In this document: piece by piece, positions 44,305 to 53,624 of the stretch
Position numbering within the stretch: position 1 is the stretch's first letter
Layout of the letters: each line of letters starts with the position of its first letter
Assembly (NCBI GenBank): GCA_013416395.1
Contig: JACCEP010000012.1
Location: forward strand, 59,423-123,422
Direction: 5' to 3'
DNA from: Alcaligenaceae bacterium
GTDB lineage: Bacteria > Pseudomonadota > Gammaproteobacteria > Burkholderiales > Burkholderiaceae_B
Length of the DNA stretch: 64,000 bases
Made by a program: the position numbers and the translations under genes
The notes under the pieces: generated by a model
What the model was told of the DNA's origin: nothing
What the model saw: only the letters and a program-made list of their open reading frames with translations
The model's database searches: none

Positions 44305-46801
44305 CGAGTTTGGCGGTACAAAATTGAATGTTGTTCACATAATTTCAGGTCTGGGGCAGGGCGGTGCGGAAACGGTGCTGCACCGTTTGCTGACGGCGCC
44401 TGGCCAAACTGATCATCATTGTGTAATTTCCATGGGCGATGAGGGCCTCTTTGGTCCTCGGCTGCGTGAAGCAGGCATCACGCTGTACACGCTCAACATG
44501 CAGGGTGTAAAGGGCATGGCGGCAGGGTTGCTGCGTATGCATCGCCTGTTGCGCGAGCTAAATCCCGACGTGGTGCAAACGTGGATGTACCATGCCGACC
44601 TCATTGGTGGCATTGTTGCCCGCATGGCCGGCATACGTGCCGTGTCGTGGGGCATACGCAATTCGGGTGCTGACCTTGGCCTGAGCAGCCGGTCTGCGCG
44701 TATGTGCCTATGGGCGTGCGCGCGGGTGTCCGGCCTGGTGCCGGGGGTTATTGTGGCGTGCGCCGAAAATGCACGTGTGCGCCATCGGCAGTGGGGTTAT
44801 CGTGATGATCGCATGTTGGTCATCCCCAACGGCTATGACTTGTCACGCTGGCGGCCAGACCCCGACGCGCGCACCGTGATGCGGCAGCAGCTTGGCGTCG
44901 AAGATGGCACGCCCGTAATCGGCAATGTGGCGCGCTGGAATCCTTTAAAAGATTATGAAAACCTGATCGCCGCGTTTGCGATTGCCCTGCGGCGTTACCC
45001 GCAATTGCGGGGTGTGTTAATCGGCGAAGGTCTGGTTGACACCAATGCTGACCTTACCAGCATGCTTGATCGTTATGGTGTGCGTGAGCAATTCAAATTG
45101 TTGGGTCGGCGTGATGATGTGCCGGCACTCATGAACGCCTTCGACGTGCATGTGCTCGCCAGCCGGGCAGAGGGCTTTCCCAATGTGGTGGCCGAGGCCA
45201 TGGCAACGGATGTGCTGTGCGTCGCGACCGACGTGGGCGATGCAAGACTGATGGTGGGCGATGCCGGCTGGGTTGTTGCTGCTAGAGATGCAAAGGCTTT
45301 GTCACAGGGCATCGAGCAGGCGGTAGCTGTTCTGGGTACGTCTGAACATCGCCAGAGGGCTGAGCGGGGTCGCACCCGTGTTGAAAACCTGTTCAGTCTT
45401 GATGCCATGGTTAGTGCGTATCAAGTGGTATGGCGCAGGCTGGCGCAAGATTATCCCGCTGGCAGGGGCGTTGCTGGTAGTGGTCAACAGGCAGCTTCAG
45501 GCATGTCGGGTGTGGCTGGGGCTGCAGGTGCTCGAGATGCCTCACGCACTCCAAATACAACCAGTACAGCCAGTGCTTCTAATGCCTCAAATCCATCCAG
45601 TGCCTGGGATGCGTCGGGTACATCGAGTGCATCGGCTGTGCCGCCGCAGCAACGCATAAAGCGCTTGTTGATCGTGGTGAACAACCCTTTGTTTTTTCTT
45701 TCACACCGACTGCAGCTGGCGCTTGATGCAAAACAGGCAGGCTATGACGTGCATATCGCCACCATGGATGGTCCCGCCGTGGCGGATGTTGTAAGCCATG
45801 GGCTTGTTCATCATGTGATTCCCATGTCGCGCAGCGGCAAGAACCCGCTGGAGGAAGCGCACACGCTGTACGCGCTGTGGGGGCTTTTCCGGCGCCTGCG
45901 CCCTGATGTGGTGCATGCTGTCACGATCAAGCCTGTGCTATATGGCGGCATAGCCGCCCGTCTGGCTGGGGTAAAGGCGTATGTGGCGGCGATTTCGGGC
46001 CTGGGGTTTGTTTTTACCCGACAGAAGCAGGGGTTTGACTTCTTGCGGGTTGCCGCCATAGGCCTTTACCGCTTGGCTTTGGGTCACCCCAACAGCCGGG
46101 TCATATTTCAGAACACCAATGACCGAGATGTATTGCAGCGTGCGCACGTGGTGCGGGCCGGCCAGGCGGTGATGATACGAGGGTCGGGTGTGTCACTTGA
46201 CGCCTTCCCGGCCCTGCCTGAGCCCGAGGGCCCGATCGTGGCCATTATGGTGGCGCGCCTGCTGCGTGACAAGGGTGTCATGGAGTTTGTAGAGGCGGCG
46301 CGTATTGCTTCGCGACGCAGTGATGTGGCAGGTGGAAGAGGCCTGCGCTGGGTGCTGGTTGGGGCGCCAGACCCAGGCAACCCGGCAAGTGTGTCGGCAC
46401 ACGATGTCGAGCAGTGGCGCCAGGAAGGTGTGGTGGAGTGCCTGGGCGAACGCTCAGATATCGCCAGCCTTTATGCAGACGCTCATATTGCAGTGCTGCC
46501 TTCCTATCGCGAAGGCTTGCCCAAGTCGTTGGTTGAAGCGGCGGCATGCGGCCGTGCTGTGGTTACCACGGATGTACCAGGTTGTCGTGATGCCATCGAG
46601 CCTGGCGCGTCTGGTTTGCTGGTGCCTGTACGCGATGCCAACAGCCTGGCAGATGCCGTACTGCGCCTGGCAAATGATAATGCCTTGCGGCAACAAATGG
46701 GCGCGGAGGGTCGGCGCCTGGCCGAGCGTGAGTTTGATATTGACCAGATTATTTCAGCGCATCTGGCTATTTATGATGCACTGACTAATCGGCCTGCTTG
46801 A
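44294..46801 (+). CDS. Double glycosyltransferase: two family 4 domains fused by a low-complexity linker
   Basis: An 835-residue chain holding two complete GT-B glycosyltransferases. Domain 1 (about 10-380) has HIISGLGQGGAETVLHRLL and ends with the SRAEGFPNVVAEAMATD motif; domain 2 (about 454-835) starts RIKRLLIVVNNPLFFLSHRL and has PSYREGLPKSLVEAAACG. They are joined by about 68 Ala/Ser/Asn/Thr/Gly-rich residues (386-453). The two halves differ in sequence, so this is a fusion of distinct enzymes that would add successive sugars. The ATG lies inside the end of the previous gene. A sequencing join is unlikely because the linker is in frame and open throughout. Confidence 0.88.
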   Translation: MQSSEFGGTKLNVVHIISGLGQGGAETVLHRLLTAPGQTDHHCVISMGDEGLFGPRLREAGITLYTLNMQGVKGMAAGLLRMHRLLRELNPDVVQTWMYHADLIGGIVARMAGIRAVSWGIRNSGADLGLSSRSARMCLWACARVSGLVPGVIVACAENARVRHRQWGYRDDRMLVIPNGYDLSRWRPDPDARTVMRQQLGVEDGTPVIGNVARWNPLKDYENLIAAFAIALRRYPQLRGVLIGEGLVDTNADLTSMLDRYGVREQFKLLGRRDDVPALMNAFDVHVLASRAEGFPNVVAEAMATDVLCVATDVGDARLMVGDAGWVVAARDAKALSQGIEQAVAVLGTSEHRQRAERGRTRVENLFSLDAMVSAYQVVWRRLAQDYPAGRGVAGSGQQAASGMSGVAGAAGARDASRTPNTTSTASASNASNPSSAWDASGTSSASAVPPQQRIKRLLIVVNNPLFFLSHRLQLALDAKQAGYDVHIATMDGPAVADVVSHGLVHHVIPMSRSGKNPLEEAHTLYALWGLFRRLRPDVVHAVTIKPVLYGGIAARLAGVKAYVAAISGLGFVFTRQKQGFDFLRVAAIGLYRLALGHPNSRVIFQNTNDRDVLQRAHVVRAGQAVMIRGSGVSLDAFPALPEPEGPIVAIMVARLLRDKGVMEFVEAARIASRRSDVAGGRGLRWVLVGAPDPGNPASVSAHDVEQWRQEGVVECLGERSDIASLYADAHIAVLPSYREGLPKSLVEAAACGRAVVTTDVPGCRDAIEPGASGLLVPVRDANSLADAVLRLANDNALRQQMGAEGRRLAEREFDIDQIISAHLAIYDALTNRPA

Positions 46802-46829
46802 GTTACCTGCTTCGGTTTTAGCTTAAATG

Positions 46830-46856
46830 GCCGGCCTAAGTTCAGCCTAGGCCGGC
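46830..46856. terminator. Inverted repeat after the glycosyltransferase fusion
   Basis: GCCGGCCTA (46830-46838) pairs perfectly with TAGGCCGGC (46848-46856) around a nine-base loop. No T-run follows on the plus strand, so efficiency as an intrinsic terminator is doubtful. Confidence 0.45.
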
Positions 46857-46903
46857 ACCTCGCACCCCAAGCTCGAGTCGAGCAACGGCTGAAATCGAGG
46901 CCC

Positions 46904-47053
46904 AAGCTCCGAGCCCGAACCCCGAGCCCCGAGCCCCGAGCCCCGAGCCCCGAGCCCCGAGCCCGAACCCGAACCCGAACCCGAGCCCGAGCCCGAACCC
47001 GAGCCCGAACCCGAACCCGAACCCGAACCCGAACCCGAACCCGAACCCGAACC
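46904..47053. repeat. CCCGAG/CCCGAA short tandem repeat array
   Basis: About 150 bases of 7-bp CCCCGAG units (roughly six) followed by 6-bp CCCGAA and CCCGAG units (roughly seventeen), between convergent genes. It fills most of the 324-base gap 46802-47125. No gene or spacer structure is present. Confidence 0.93.
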
Positions 47054-47087
47054 TAAGCGGATGCCCCGGCTTATGTCACTGTCCTAT

Positions 47088-47115
47088 CTCAGCGCCTGCC
47101 GACGTCGGCGCTGAG
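47088..47115. terminator. Inverted repeat near the end of the indolepyruvate oxidoreductase gene
   Basis: CTCAGCGCC (47088-47096) pairs perfectly with GGCGCTGAG (47107-47115). It is 11 bases beyond the stop of the leftward gene. No T-run follows in that direction, so it may act in RNA protection or as a weak terminator. Confidence 0.45.
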
Positions 47116-47125
47116 GCTGCGCGTG

Positions 47126-50100
47126 TCAGGCCACGCGATCCAATTGCTTGCCGCTGCGGTAAACGTCGAGCAATTCTTCCCGCCGCGTTTGTGCAGCCTG
47201 CATGTTCTTCTCTTTTATATGACCGAACCCACGTATGGTGTCGGGCAGTTCAGCGAGCTGAATGGCGCTGGCCAGGTTGTGTTCCGACAAGCTGAGTGCG
47301 AACTCGTCCAGCAGTTCAAAATAATGCTGCACCAGTAAACGTTCTTGCTGCCTTTCTTGCGTTTTTCCAAACAGATCCAGCGGGGTGCCTCGCAGCCCTT
47401 TGAAGCGTGTCAGCATGGAAAAGGCTTTCATCATCCACGGGCCGTAGGCTTTTTTGACCAGTTCACCCTTGTCGTTTTTCTTGGCGAGCATGGGCGGTGC
47501 CAGGTGAACGTGCAGGGCATAGTCGCGACCAGGCTCACCTTCAAACTCATTGCGAAGCTTCTCAAGAAAAGCCGGATCGGTGTAAAGACGGGCAACCTCA
47601 TACTCGTCTTTGTAGGCCATCAGCTTGGCAAGGTTGTTTGCCACTGCCTTGGCAAGCCGCTGGCTTTTGCCCGACGGCAGGGTGGCTTCTTTTTGCTGGA
47701 TGCGTTCGACAGCCTGCTGATACCGTCGCGCATAGGCGGCGTTCTGGTAGGCAGTGAGGTGGTCGATATTGCGCTGAATGCTTTGTGCCAGCGACTCTGG
47801 CATGCTTACTACTTCGGCCTTGGCGCGCAGGCGTGGCAGGCCGCGGCTGACAGCCGCTACGCCGTGATGGGCAACCGCACGACCCCATTCAAAGGCGGCC
47901 AGGTTTTCTTCTACCTTGACGCCGTTAAGCTCAATGGCGCGCAGCAGGCTTTCGTAAGCCAGTGGCACCCAGCCTTGTTGCCAGGCAAAGCCCAGCAAGA
48001 GCGGGTTGGCGTAGATGGCGTCACCCAGCAGCCCTAACGCCAGTGTGTTGGCGTCCAGAAACTTGCAGGCGTCGCCCATGGCATCAGTAAGCTGGTGTAC
48101 CGCTGACTGTGCCGGAAACTGCCAGTGAGGGTTGGTGATGAATTCGGCGGTAGGGGTGGGCGCATTGTTCACGGCCGCACTGGTCGTGCCTTTGAGGGCT
48201 TTGGACAACACTTCGGATGAGGTCGTGACGAGTGCGTCGCAGCCTATGATTAGCTGCGCCTCGCCTGTGGCAATGCGCGTAGCGTGAATGTCTTCAGGCC
48301 GTGCCGCAATCTGCACATGGCTGAGCACCGCTCCACCTTTCTGGGCCAACCCCGCCATATCGAGCACGGTTACGCCTTTGTTTTCAAGATGCGAGGCCAT
48401 GCCCAGCAGGCCGCCTATGGTTACCACGCCGGTGCCGCCTATGCCCGTAACAAGCACACCGTACGTGGTGTCAATGCTTGGCAGTTCAGGCATGGGGAGG
48501 TTGGCGGTTAGCGAGATGTCAGCGCTGGCCTTCTGGCGTACGGGCTTTTTGACCTGCGCGCCTTCTGCCGTCACAAAGCTCGGACAAAAACCGTTGACGC
48601 AGGAAAAATCTTTATTGCAGGACGACTGGTTGATGCGGCGCTTGGTGCCGAAAGGCGTTTGCAGCGGCTCGACCGAAAGACAGTTGGATTTTACCGAGCA
48701 GTCGCCGCAACCTTCACACACGGCATCATTGATGAATACCCGACGGGCAGGGTCTGGATACGTGCCGCGCTTGCGCCGACGGCGCTTTTCGGTGGCACAG
48801 GTCTGGTCGTAGACCAGTATAGAGGTGCCCTCGATTTCGCGCAGCTCGCGTTGCACGCGGTCGAGTTCATCACGATGATAAACGGGCGGGTTGCCGGTCA
48901 GTTGCATGCCTTTGTACTTTTCAGGCTCGTCGGTCACCACAACAATTTTGCGTGCGCCTTCTGCATGTACTTGCGCGATAACGTCGGTGACTTTGAGCAC
49001 ACCGTCGACGGGCTGACCACCCGTCATGGCAACGGCGTCGTTGTACAGAATTTTGTAGGTGATATTGGCATTGGAGGCAATGGCCGCTCGTATGGCCAGC
49101 AAGCCTGAATGAAAATACGTGCCATCGCCAATATTGGCAAAAACATGTTTTTCAGAGGTGAAGTGATGCTGCCCTATCCAGGCCGCACCCTCGCCACCCA
49201 TATGGCTGAATGTTTCCGTCTTGCGGTCCATCCAGATCGTCATGTAGTGGCAACCAATGCCTGCCAGGGCCCGTGAACCCTCGGGAACGTGGGTCGACGT
49301 GTTGTGCGGACAGCCTGAACAGAACCATGGCTTGCGCTCACCCACTTGTGAAGGTGTGCTCTGCTCCCGTTCCTTTGCCTCAATAATGGCCACGCGCGCA
49401 TCAATGCGCGCCCTTAGCGCCGCTGGAAGATCAAGCTTTTTAAGGCGGGCGGCGATGGCCTTGGCAATGAGTGCAGGTGACAACTCGGCATGGGCAGGCA
49501 GCAGCCATTGGCCGCGTGGCACAGACCATTCACCGCCTGCATTATCTTTTTCATTGAACTTGCCGAACACCTTGGGGCGAACAACGTCGTTCCAGTTGTA
49601 CAGCTCTTCTTTTAGTGCGTATTCCATGATCTGGCGCTTTTCTTCGACGACCAGGATTTCATCAAGACCATGTGCGAAATCATGCGCATCCTGGGCGTTC
49701 AGTGGCCAGACGCAACCCACCTTCATGACACGTATGCCAGCCAGCGCACAGGCTTCGTCATCCAGACCCAGGTCGCCAAGTGCTTGCCGGGTATCAAGAT
49801 AGGCCTTGCCCGCCGTCATGATGCCAAACCGCGGTGTGGGTGAGTCAATGACGATACGGTTTAATTTGTTGGCACGCACATAGGCCAGCGCCGCGTACCA
49901 CTTATAGTCAACCAACCTGGCTTCTTGATCTAACGGAGGGTCGGGCCAGCGTATGTTTAGCCCGCCTTCGGGCATCTGAAAATCAGCGGGGATGACGATC
50001 TGTGCCCGATCCGGGTCAATGTCGACCGAGGCGGTAGATTCAACCACCTCAGTGACGCATTTCATGGCAACCCACAGGCCGGTGTAGCGGCTCATGGCCC

Positions 50101-50689
50101 AGCCATGAAGCCCGTAGTCGAGATACTCTTGTACGTTGGAGGGGTAGAGCACAGGGATGCCGGCTGCGATCAGGTCATGTTCTGACTGGTGGGCCACAGT
50201 GGATGATTTGGCACCATGATCGTCACCCGCCAGCAAGAGCACACCACCATGGGGGGCTGTACCTGCGGCATTGGCGTGTTTGAACACGTCCATGCTGCGG
50301 TCTACGCCGGGGCCTTTGCCGTACCACATGCCAAATACGCCGTCGCGGGTCGCGTCGGGGTAAAGCGTTACCTGCTGTGTGCCCCATACTGAGGTGGCAG
50401 CCAGGTCTTCATTAAGGCCCGGCTGAAAGACAATGTCGTTTTCTTTCAGGTGTGACTTGGCTTTCCAGAGCGCCTGATCAATGGCACCCAACGGTGAGCC
50501 ACGGTAGCCCGAAATAAAACCGGCGGTGTTAAGGCCTGCCGCACGATCCCGGGCCTTTTGCAGCATGGGCAGGCGTACCAGAGCCTGCGTTCCGCTCATG
50601 TAGGCTCTGCCGCGTTCGAGGGTGTATTTGTCGTCCAGACTGGTCGTGGCGAGTGCCTTGAGCACCGCAGGGTCAAGAGGGGCGTTCAT
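47126..50689 (-). CDS. Indolepyruvate ferredoxin oxidoreductase, fused IorA-IorB form
   Basis: TPP-dependent 2-oxoacid:acceptor oxidoreductase that converts aryl-pyruvates from aromatic amino acids (indolepyruvate, phenylpyruvate) to acyl-CoA. The 1187-residue chain has pyrimidine-binding and TPP-binding domains (about 1-640, with GIGCHYMTIW and IGDGTYFHSG), an iron-sulfur motif CEGCGDCSVKSNC (about 655), a pyruvate-oxidoreductase gamma-type domain starting at VTGIGGTGVVTIGGLL, and the C-terminal DUF6537-type tail. This single-chain form is common in Burkholderiales. It is divergent from a LysR regulator. The ATG at 50689 fits the family start. Confidence 0.93.
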   Translation of the reverse strand: MNAPLDPAVLKALATTSLDDKYTLERGRAYMSGTQALVRLPMLQKARDRAAGLNTAGFISGYRGSPLGAIDQALWKAKSHLKENDIVFQPGLNEDLAATSVWGTQQVTLYPDATRDGVFGMWYGKGPGVDRSMDVFKHANAAGTAPHGGVLLLAGDDHGAKSSTVAHQSEHDLIAAGIPVLYPSNVQEYLDYGLHGWAMSRYTGLWVAMKCVTEVVESTASVDIDPDRAQIVIPADFQMPEGGLNIRWPDPPLDQEARLVDYKWYAALAYVRANKLNRIVIDSPTPRFGIMTAGKAYLDTRQALGDLGLDDEACALAGIRVMKVGCVWPLNAQDAHDFAHGLDEILVVEEKRQIMEYALKEELYNWNDVVRPKVFGKFNEKDNAGGEWSVPRGQWLLPAHAELSPALIAKAIAARLKKLDLPAALRARIDARVAIIEAKEREQSTPSQVGERKPWFCSGCPHNTSTHVPEGSRALAGIGCHYMTIWMDRKTETFSHMGGEGAAWIGQHHFTSEKHVFANIGDGTYFHSGLLAIRAAIASNANITYKILYNDAVAMTGGQPVDGVLKVTDVIAQVHAEGARKIVVVTDEPEKYKGMQLTGNPPVYHRDELDRVQRELREIEGTSILVYDQTCATEKRRRRKRGTYPDPARRVFINDAVCEGCGDCSVKSNCLSVEPLQTPFGTKRRINQSSCNKDFSCVNGFCPSFVTAEGAQVKKPVRQKASADISLTANLPMPELPSIDTTYGVLVTGIGGTGVVTIGGLLGMASHLENKGVTVLDMAGLAQKGGAVLSHVQIAARPEDIHATRIATGEAQLIIGCDALVTTSSEVLSKALKGTTSAAVNNAPTPTAEFITNPHWQFPAQSAVHQLTDAMGDACKFLDANTLALGLLGDAIYANPLLLGFAWQQGWVPLAYESLLRAIELNGVKVEENLAAFEWGRAVAHHGVAAVSRGLPRLRAKAEVVSMPESLAQSIQRNIDHLTAYQNAAYARRYQQAVERIQQKEATLPSGKSQRLAKAVANNLAKLMAYKDEYEVARLYTDPAFLEKLRNEFEGEPGRDYALHVHLAPPMLAKKNDKGELVKKAYGPWMMKAFSMLTRFKGLRGTPLDLFGKTQERQQERLLVQHYFELLDEFALSLSEHNLASAIQLAELPDTIRGFGHIKEKNMQAAQTRREELLDVYRSGKQLDRVA

Positions 50690-50754
50690 GAGACCTGTCT
50701 CCTGTGTTCGGTCATTTCTATTTGAGTATGGCCCAAGTGTATGAGTTTGCGGTG

Positions 50755-50796
50755 TTATCGTAAAATCAAATTTTCAGGTATCAGGTATCAGAAAAT
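50755..50796. promoter_or_regulatory. Divergent promoter region with CAGGTAT direct repeats
   Basis: The 110 bases between the oxidoreductase and LysR genes contain TATCGTAAAATCAAATTTTCAGGTATCAGGTATCAGAAAATC. Two adjacent CAGGTAT repeats and the AAAATC/GATTTT-like symmetry make it a plausible LysR binding site just before the lysR start. This is by eye only. Confidence 0.35.
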
Positions 50797-50799
50797 CAG

Positions 50800-51762
50800 A
50801 TGAAGGACGAAGTAACGCTCCGGCAATTCCGGTATTTCATTGCGGCTGCGACGACAGGGCAGTTTTCCTCTGCGTCGGTGGCCGAGAACGTGTCGCAGTC
50901 AGCCATTACAGGCGCGGTGCAGAGTCTGGAACGCCAGCTTAAAGTCAGGCTTTTTGAGCGGCTGCCGCATGGCGTCGCTCTGACGGCAGAGGGCCAGGCT
51001 TTTTTCCATCATGCTCGCCATGTGATGGATTCGGTCAGCGATGCCATGCGGCATGCGAGTCTGTTGCCCCAGTCTGCACAGGGCACCTTGCGGATCGCGG
51101 CAACCTACACGGTGCTGGGTTATTTCTTGCCCGATCTGCTAAGTCGCTTCAAGCGCAGTTACCCTCAGGTGGAAATTGATCTTGTGGATATGGACAGGCC
51201 CAAGATCGAGGCGGCGCTACTTGAGGGGAGTATTGATCTAGGTATTGGGCTGCTGTCCAATATTGAAAACGTGGATCAGTATGGGCACCGGCTGCTGGTG
51301 CGCTCGCGCCGCAGGCTTTGGGCAGGTGTAGGGCACCCGCTTGCCTCGCAGGCAGTGGTCAGTTTGGATGATATCGCGCAGCACCCTCAGGTTTTGCTAA
51401 CCGTCGACGACGCAGACGTGGCCATTAGCAAACTTTGGCCGCAAGGTGAACAAGGCCTTAACGTTGCCATGCGCACCAGTTCACTCGAGGCGTTGCGCGG
51501 GTTGGTTGCTTACGGGTTTGGTGTGGCGATACTTTCTGATCTGGTGTACAGGCCGTGGTCGCTTGAAGGCAAGAAAATTATGGCGATACCGGTGTCTGAT
51601 CCGGTTACCGCCATGGACGTCGGGCTGCTGTGGCCTAAAGATCATGTGCCTGTTGGGCTGGCAGATGTATTCAGACAGTTTTTGCTGGATGCCTGCGAAG
51701 GCATGGGTGAGGGCCATCAGGCCGCCTCACCCACAGGCCGCAGCCGTCGACTGCGGGGGTAG
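50800..51762 (+). CDS. LysR-family transcriptional regulator
   Basis: A 320-residue regulator with the N-terminal winged HTH (about 6-65; TLRQFRYFIAAATTGQFSSA and SQSAITGAVQSLERQLKVRL) and a periplasmic-binding-protein-like effector domain. Its divergent position makes the indolepyruvate oxidoreductase gene the likely target, with an aromatic 2-oxoacid or amino acid as likely effector; both are inference. The C-terminus is a non-conserved basic tail. It ends ten bases before the convergent pldA end. Confidence 0.9.
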   Translation: MKDEVTLRQFRYFIAAATTGQFSSASVAENVSQSAITGAVQSLERQLKVRLFERLPHGVALTAEGQAFFHHARHVMDSVSDAMRHASLLPQSAQGTLRIAATYTVLGYFLPDLLSRFKRSYPQVEIDLVDMDRPKIEAALLEGSIDLGIGLLSNIENVDQYGHRLLVRSRRRLWAGVGHPLASQAVVSLDDIAQHPQVLLTVDDADVAISKLWPQGEQGLNVAMRTSSLEALRGLVAYGFGVAILSDLVYRPWSLEGKKIMAIPVSDPVTAMDVGLLWPKDHVPVGLADVFRQFLLDACEGMGEGHQAASPTGRSRRLRG

Positions 51763-51772
51763 GCAATGGCAC

Positions 51773-53077
51773 TTAGGGTATGAGTGCCAGGCCCACTCTG
51801 AACTGCGAGCCGACCTTCTGGTTATACCCCAATATGGTTTCGCCATAGCCCTTGAAATACTGCACGTGAAGGTAGCCATTCATGTTCAGAAAGGTTCGGC
51901 GCAGTGGCCATGCCGCCTCGATCTGGGTGCTGTTGCGCCCGGCCGTGCCCTGGCGATACAAGCCTGACAGCACCAGGCCGTTATCTTGAGCAAAGCGTAG
52001 TTTCCAGTCTACGTGCCCAGCATAGTCGGCGTAGTCGGGGTTTTTGTCGCCGCTACCAAAGTAAGCCTTGATCTTCGGTGCAAAGGTAAGTGTGCCGCCG
52101 CCATCAAATCGGTAGTTGAACTCAGGTTGGATGTAGCCAAAATTTACGGCACGCGAGTCGTCACCGTCTTTGCCGTTAGATTCATGCTCTACGCCTGTGG
52201 CCAGGCCAAGAAAGGCACTTTTTTCTGGTGAAAACAACAGGGCGTCTTTGCGCCAGAACAGGCTTGGTTTGAATGACGTGTCAACAAAAGGATGCGACTC
52301 GGCTGACAAATCCCACAGCGATGTCTGTGTGTAGCCCAGATAGAAGTTGTCGATGAAGTCGGGGTTAATTGGGTCTTTGGGCTGAAACAATCGGTATTTG
52401 AAGCTGATCTGAAACCGCGCATCGGTACGCCCGTGGTTTCTGCCTGCGTCAAAATAAATGGGCTCATAAGGTGAGATCGCATTGCGAAACCGTTCGAATG
52501 CATCCGACGTAGAGCTTGCCATGGCAACGCTGTTGTTGGGTGCTGGCCCCTGATTGGGCGACGCACCTGCCGCCACGACAACATTGGTGGGCAGCACGGG
52601 GTCGGTCTGGCCTTGAATACGGGCTGCCCCCGCGTCAACGACTGGCACGTCAGCTGCCGTACCAGCAATCGCGCTTTTATCAAGCGGGCTGGTGTCCAAA
52701 GCAAGCATGGTAGGCGTACCCTCGATGTTGACGGCCTGAAGGCCGTGCACCGTGCTGGGCACTACGGCTTTCCAGGCTAGCTTCACAAAGGTGTTGACGG
52801 GCACCGTCACCGAGCCGCCACCGCCAGCCAGGTAGGCGAGGCTGCGGATAGGCTGGCCATTCTGGTTTCGCCACTGAACGACGAGGTTTTTGGGTGCGGT
52901 GTATTCGAGCGCGTTGTCGCCGTCATTAAACAGCACTGCCGTAATATCGACGGTTTCTCCCGCCGAGGCGTGTGCCTGTTCGAGTTTATAGCTAATGCCG
53001 CCAAGAGCGGGGCCTGAACCCAGGAGGGCGGCCGACAGCAACAGCATTCCTGAAAAGTGTCTGAGTGAAATCGCCAT
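51773..53077 (-). CDS. pldA: Outer-membrane phospholipase A with N-terminal extension
   Basis: Calcium-dependent outer-membrane lipase that clears phospholipids from the outer leaflet. Of 434 residues, 1-26 form a signal peptide, about 27-125 a beta-rich periplasmic-type domain (SAGETVDITAVLFNDGDNALEY), followed by an Ala/Pro-rich linker, then the 12-strand barrel from about 190. The catalytic His and Ser lie in EHESNGKDG (about 295), and the Asn site in NMNGYLHVQYFKGYGETI. E. coli PldA is about 290 residues; the extra N-terminal domain is seen in many betaproteobacterial homologues. Confidence 0.9.
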   Translation of the reverse strand: MAISLRHFSGMLLLSAALLGSGPALGGISYKLEQAHASAGETVDITAVLFNDGDNALEYTAPKNLVVQWRNQNGQPIRSLAYLAGGGGSVTVPVNTFVKLAWKAVVPSTVHGLQAVNIEGTPTMLALDTSPLDKSAIAGTAADVPVVDAGAARIQGQTDPVLPTNVVVAAGASPNQGPAPNNSVAMASSTSDAFERFRNAISPYEPIYFDAGRNHGRTDARFQISFKYRLFQPKDPINPDFIDNFYLGYTQTSLWDLSAESHPFVDTSFKPSLFWRKDALLFSPEKSAFLGLATGVEHESNGKDGDDSRAVNFGYIQPEFNYRFDGGGTLTFAPKIKAYFGSGDKNPDYADYAGHVDWKLRFAQDNGLVLSGLYRQGTAGRNSTQIEAAWPLRRTFLNMNGYLHVQYFKGYGETILGYNQKVGSQFRVGLALIP

Positions 53078-53546
53078 ATGGTTTTTGCTTTGTTAGGTGG
53101 GCAAAACGTTAACATCAGCCTTCGGAGTTGAAGGCAGGGTATTGTAAAGGGGTTTGAACACCGCCCGGGAAGCCAGCGCAGTGCGTGTAGCGCTTGAGTT
53201 GTAAGCAAGTAGCGAGCCCGGTAAGCGACGGTTTCTGAGTAATCGGCATGCATGGCATGCGTGAGGCCCCATTTTTTTGCGTTAACGGGTTAAACTGCGG
53301 CGCCGGTTAGTCATATAGCCGGATAGCCAAATAGCTAGGTATCCTGTTAGGCGTTAGCAGGTGAACCCGTTAACCGGTCAGTCAGCCAGTTCGCGAGTGA
53401 GTCAGTCGGCTAGCCAGCGGGCCTTGGCTTTTTGTAAACGTATTGTGGCTGCACCTGCGGACTGTGTATGATGTGCCCCTCGTAGGCGCATGCGCAAGCA
53501 AACTTGGCAGCACATTATAATTACGCGTTGTACTGGTTTTTTCATC
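53078..53546. other. Intergenic region upstream of tRNA-Arg
   Basis: A 469-base gap. A TATAAT box at 53516-53521, about 26 bases before the tRNA, is probably its -10 element; no clear -35 is visible. Around 53310-53410 are short imperfect TAGCC/CAGTCAG-type repeats. No gene can be supported. Confidence 0.45.
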
Positions 53547-53623
53547 CCGCCCTTAGCTCAGCTGGATAGAGCAACGGCCTTCTAAGCCGTAGGTCGCAGG
53601 TTCGAGCCCTGCAGGGCGGACCA
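53547..53623 (+). tRNA. tRNA-Arg, anticodon TCT
   Basis: A 77-base cloverleaf including the encoded CCA. Acceptor CCGCCCT pairs with AGGGCGG; D stem GCTC/GAGC; anticodon stem ACGGC/GCCGT with loop CTTCTAA, giving anticodon TCT; T arm GCAGG-TTCGAGC-CCTGC. It reads AGA codons. Its 3' 38 bases are repeated exactly at 54758-54795, marking an insertion site. Confidence 0.97.
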
Positions 53624-53624
53624 T
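53587..53624 (+). repeat. Direct repeat 1 (att-like), 3' end of tRNA-Arg
   Basis: The last 37 bases of the tRNA and one following T are identical to 54758-54795. Homology extends left, with CGGCCTTC also shared (53575-53582 with 54746-54753) before a four-base mismatch. This is the pattern left by integrase-mediated insertion into a tRNA gene. Confidence 0.9.

Noticed and set aside
46904..47053. CRISPR or origin iterons
   Set aside because: Units are 6-7 bp without spacers, and no replication gene or DnaA-box cluster is nearby.
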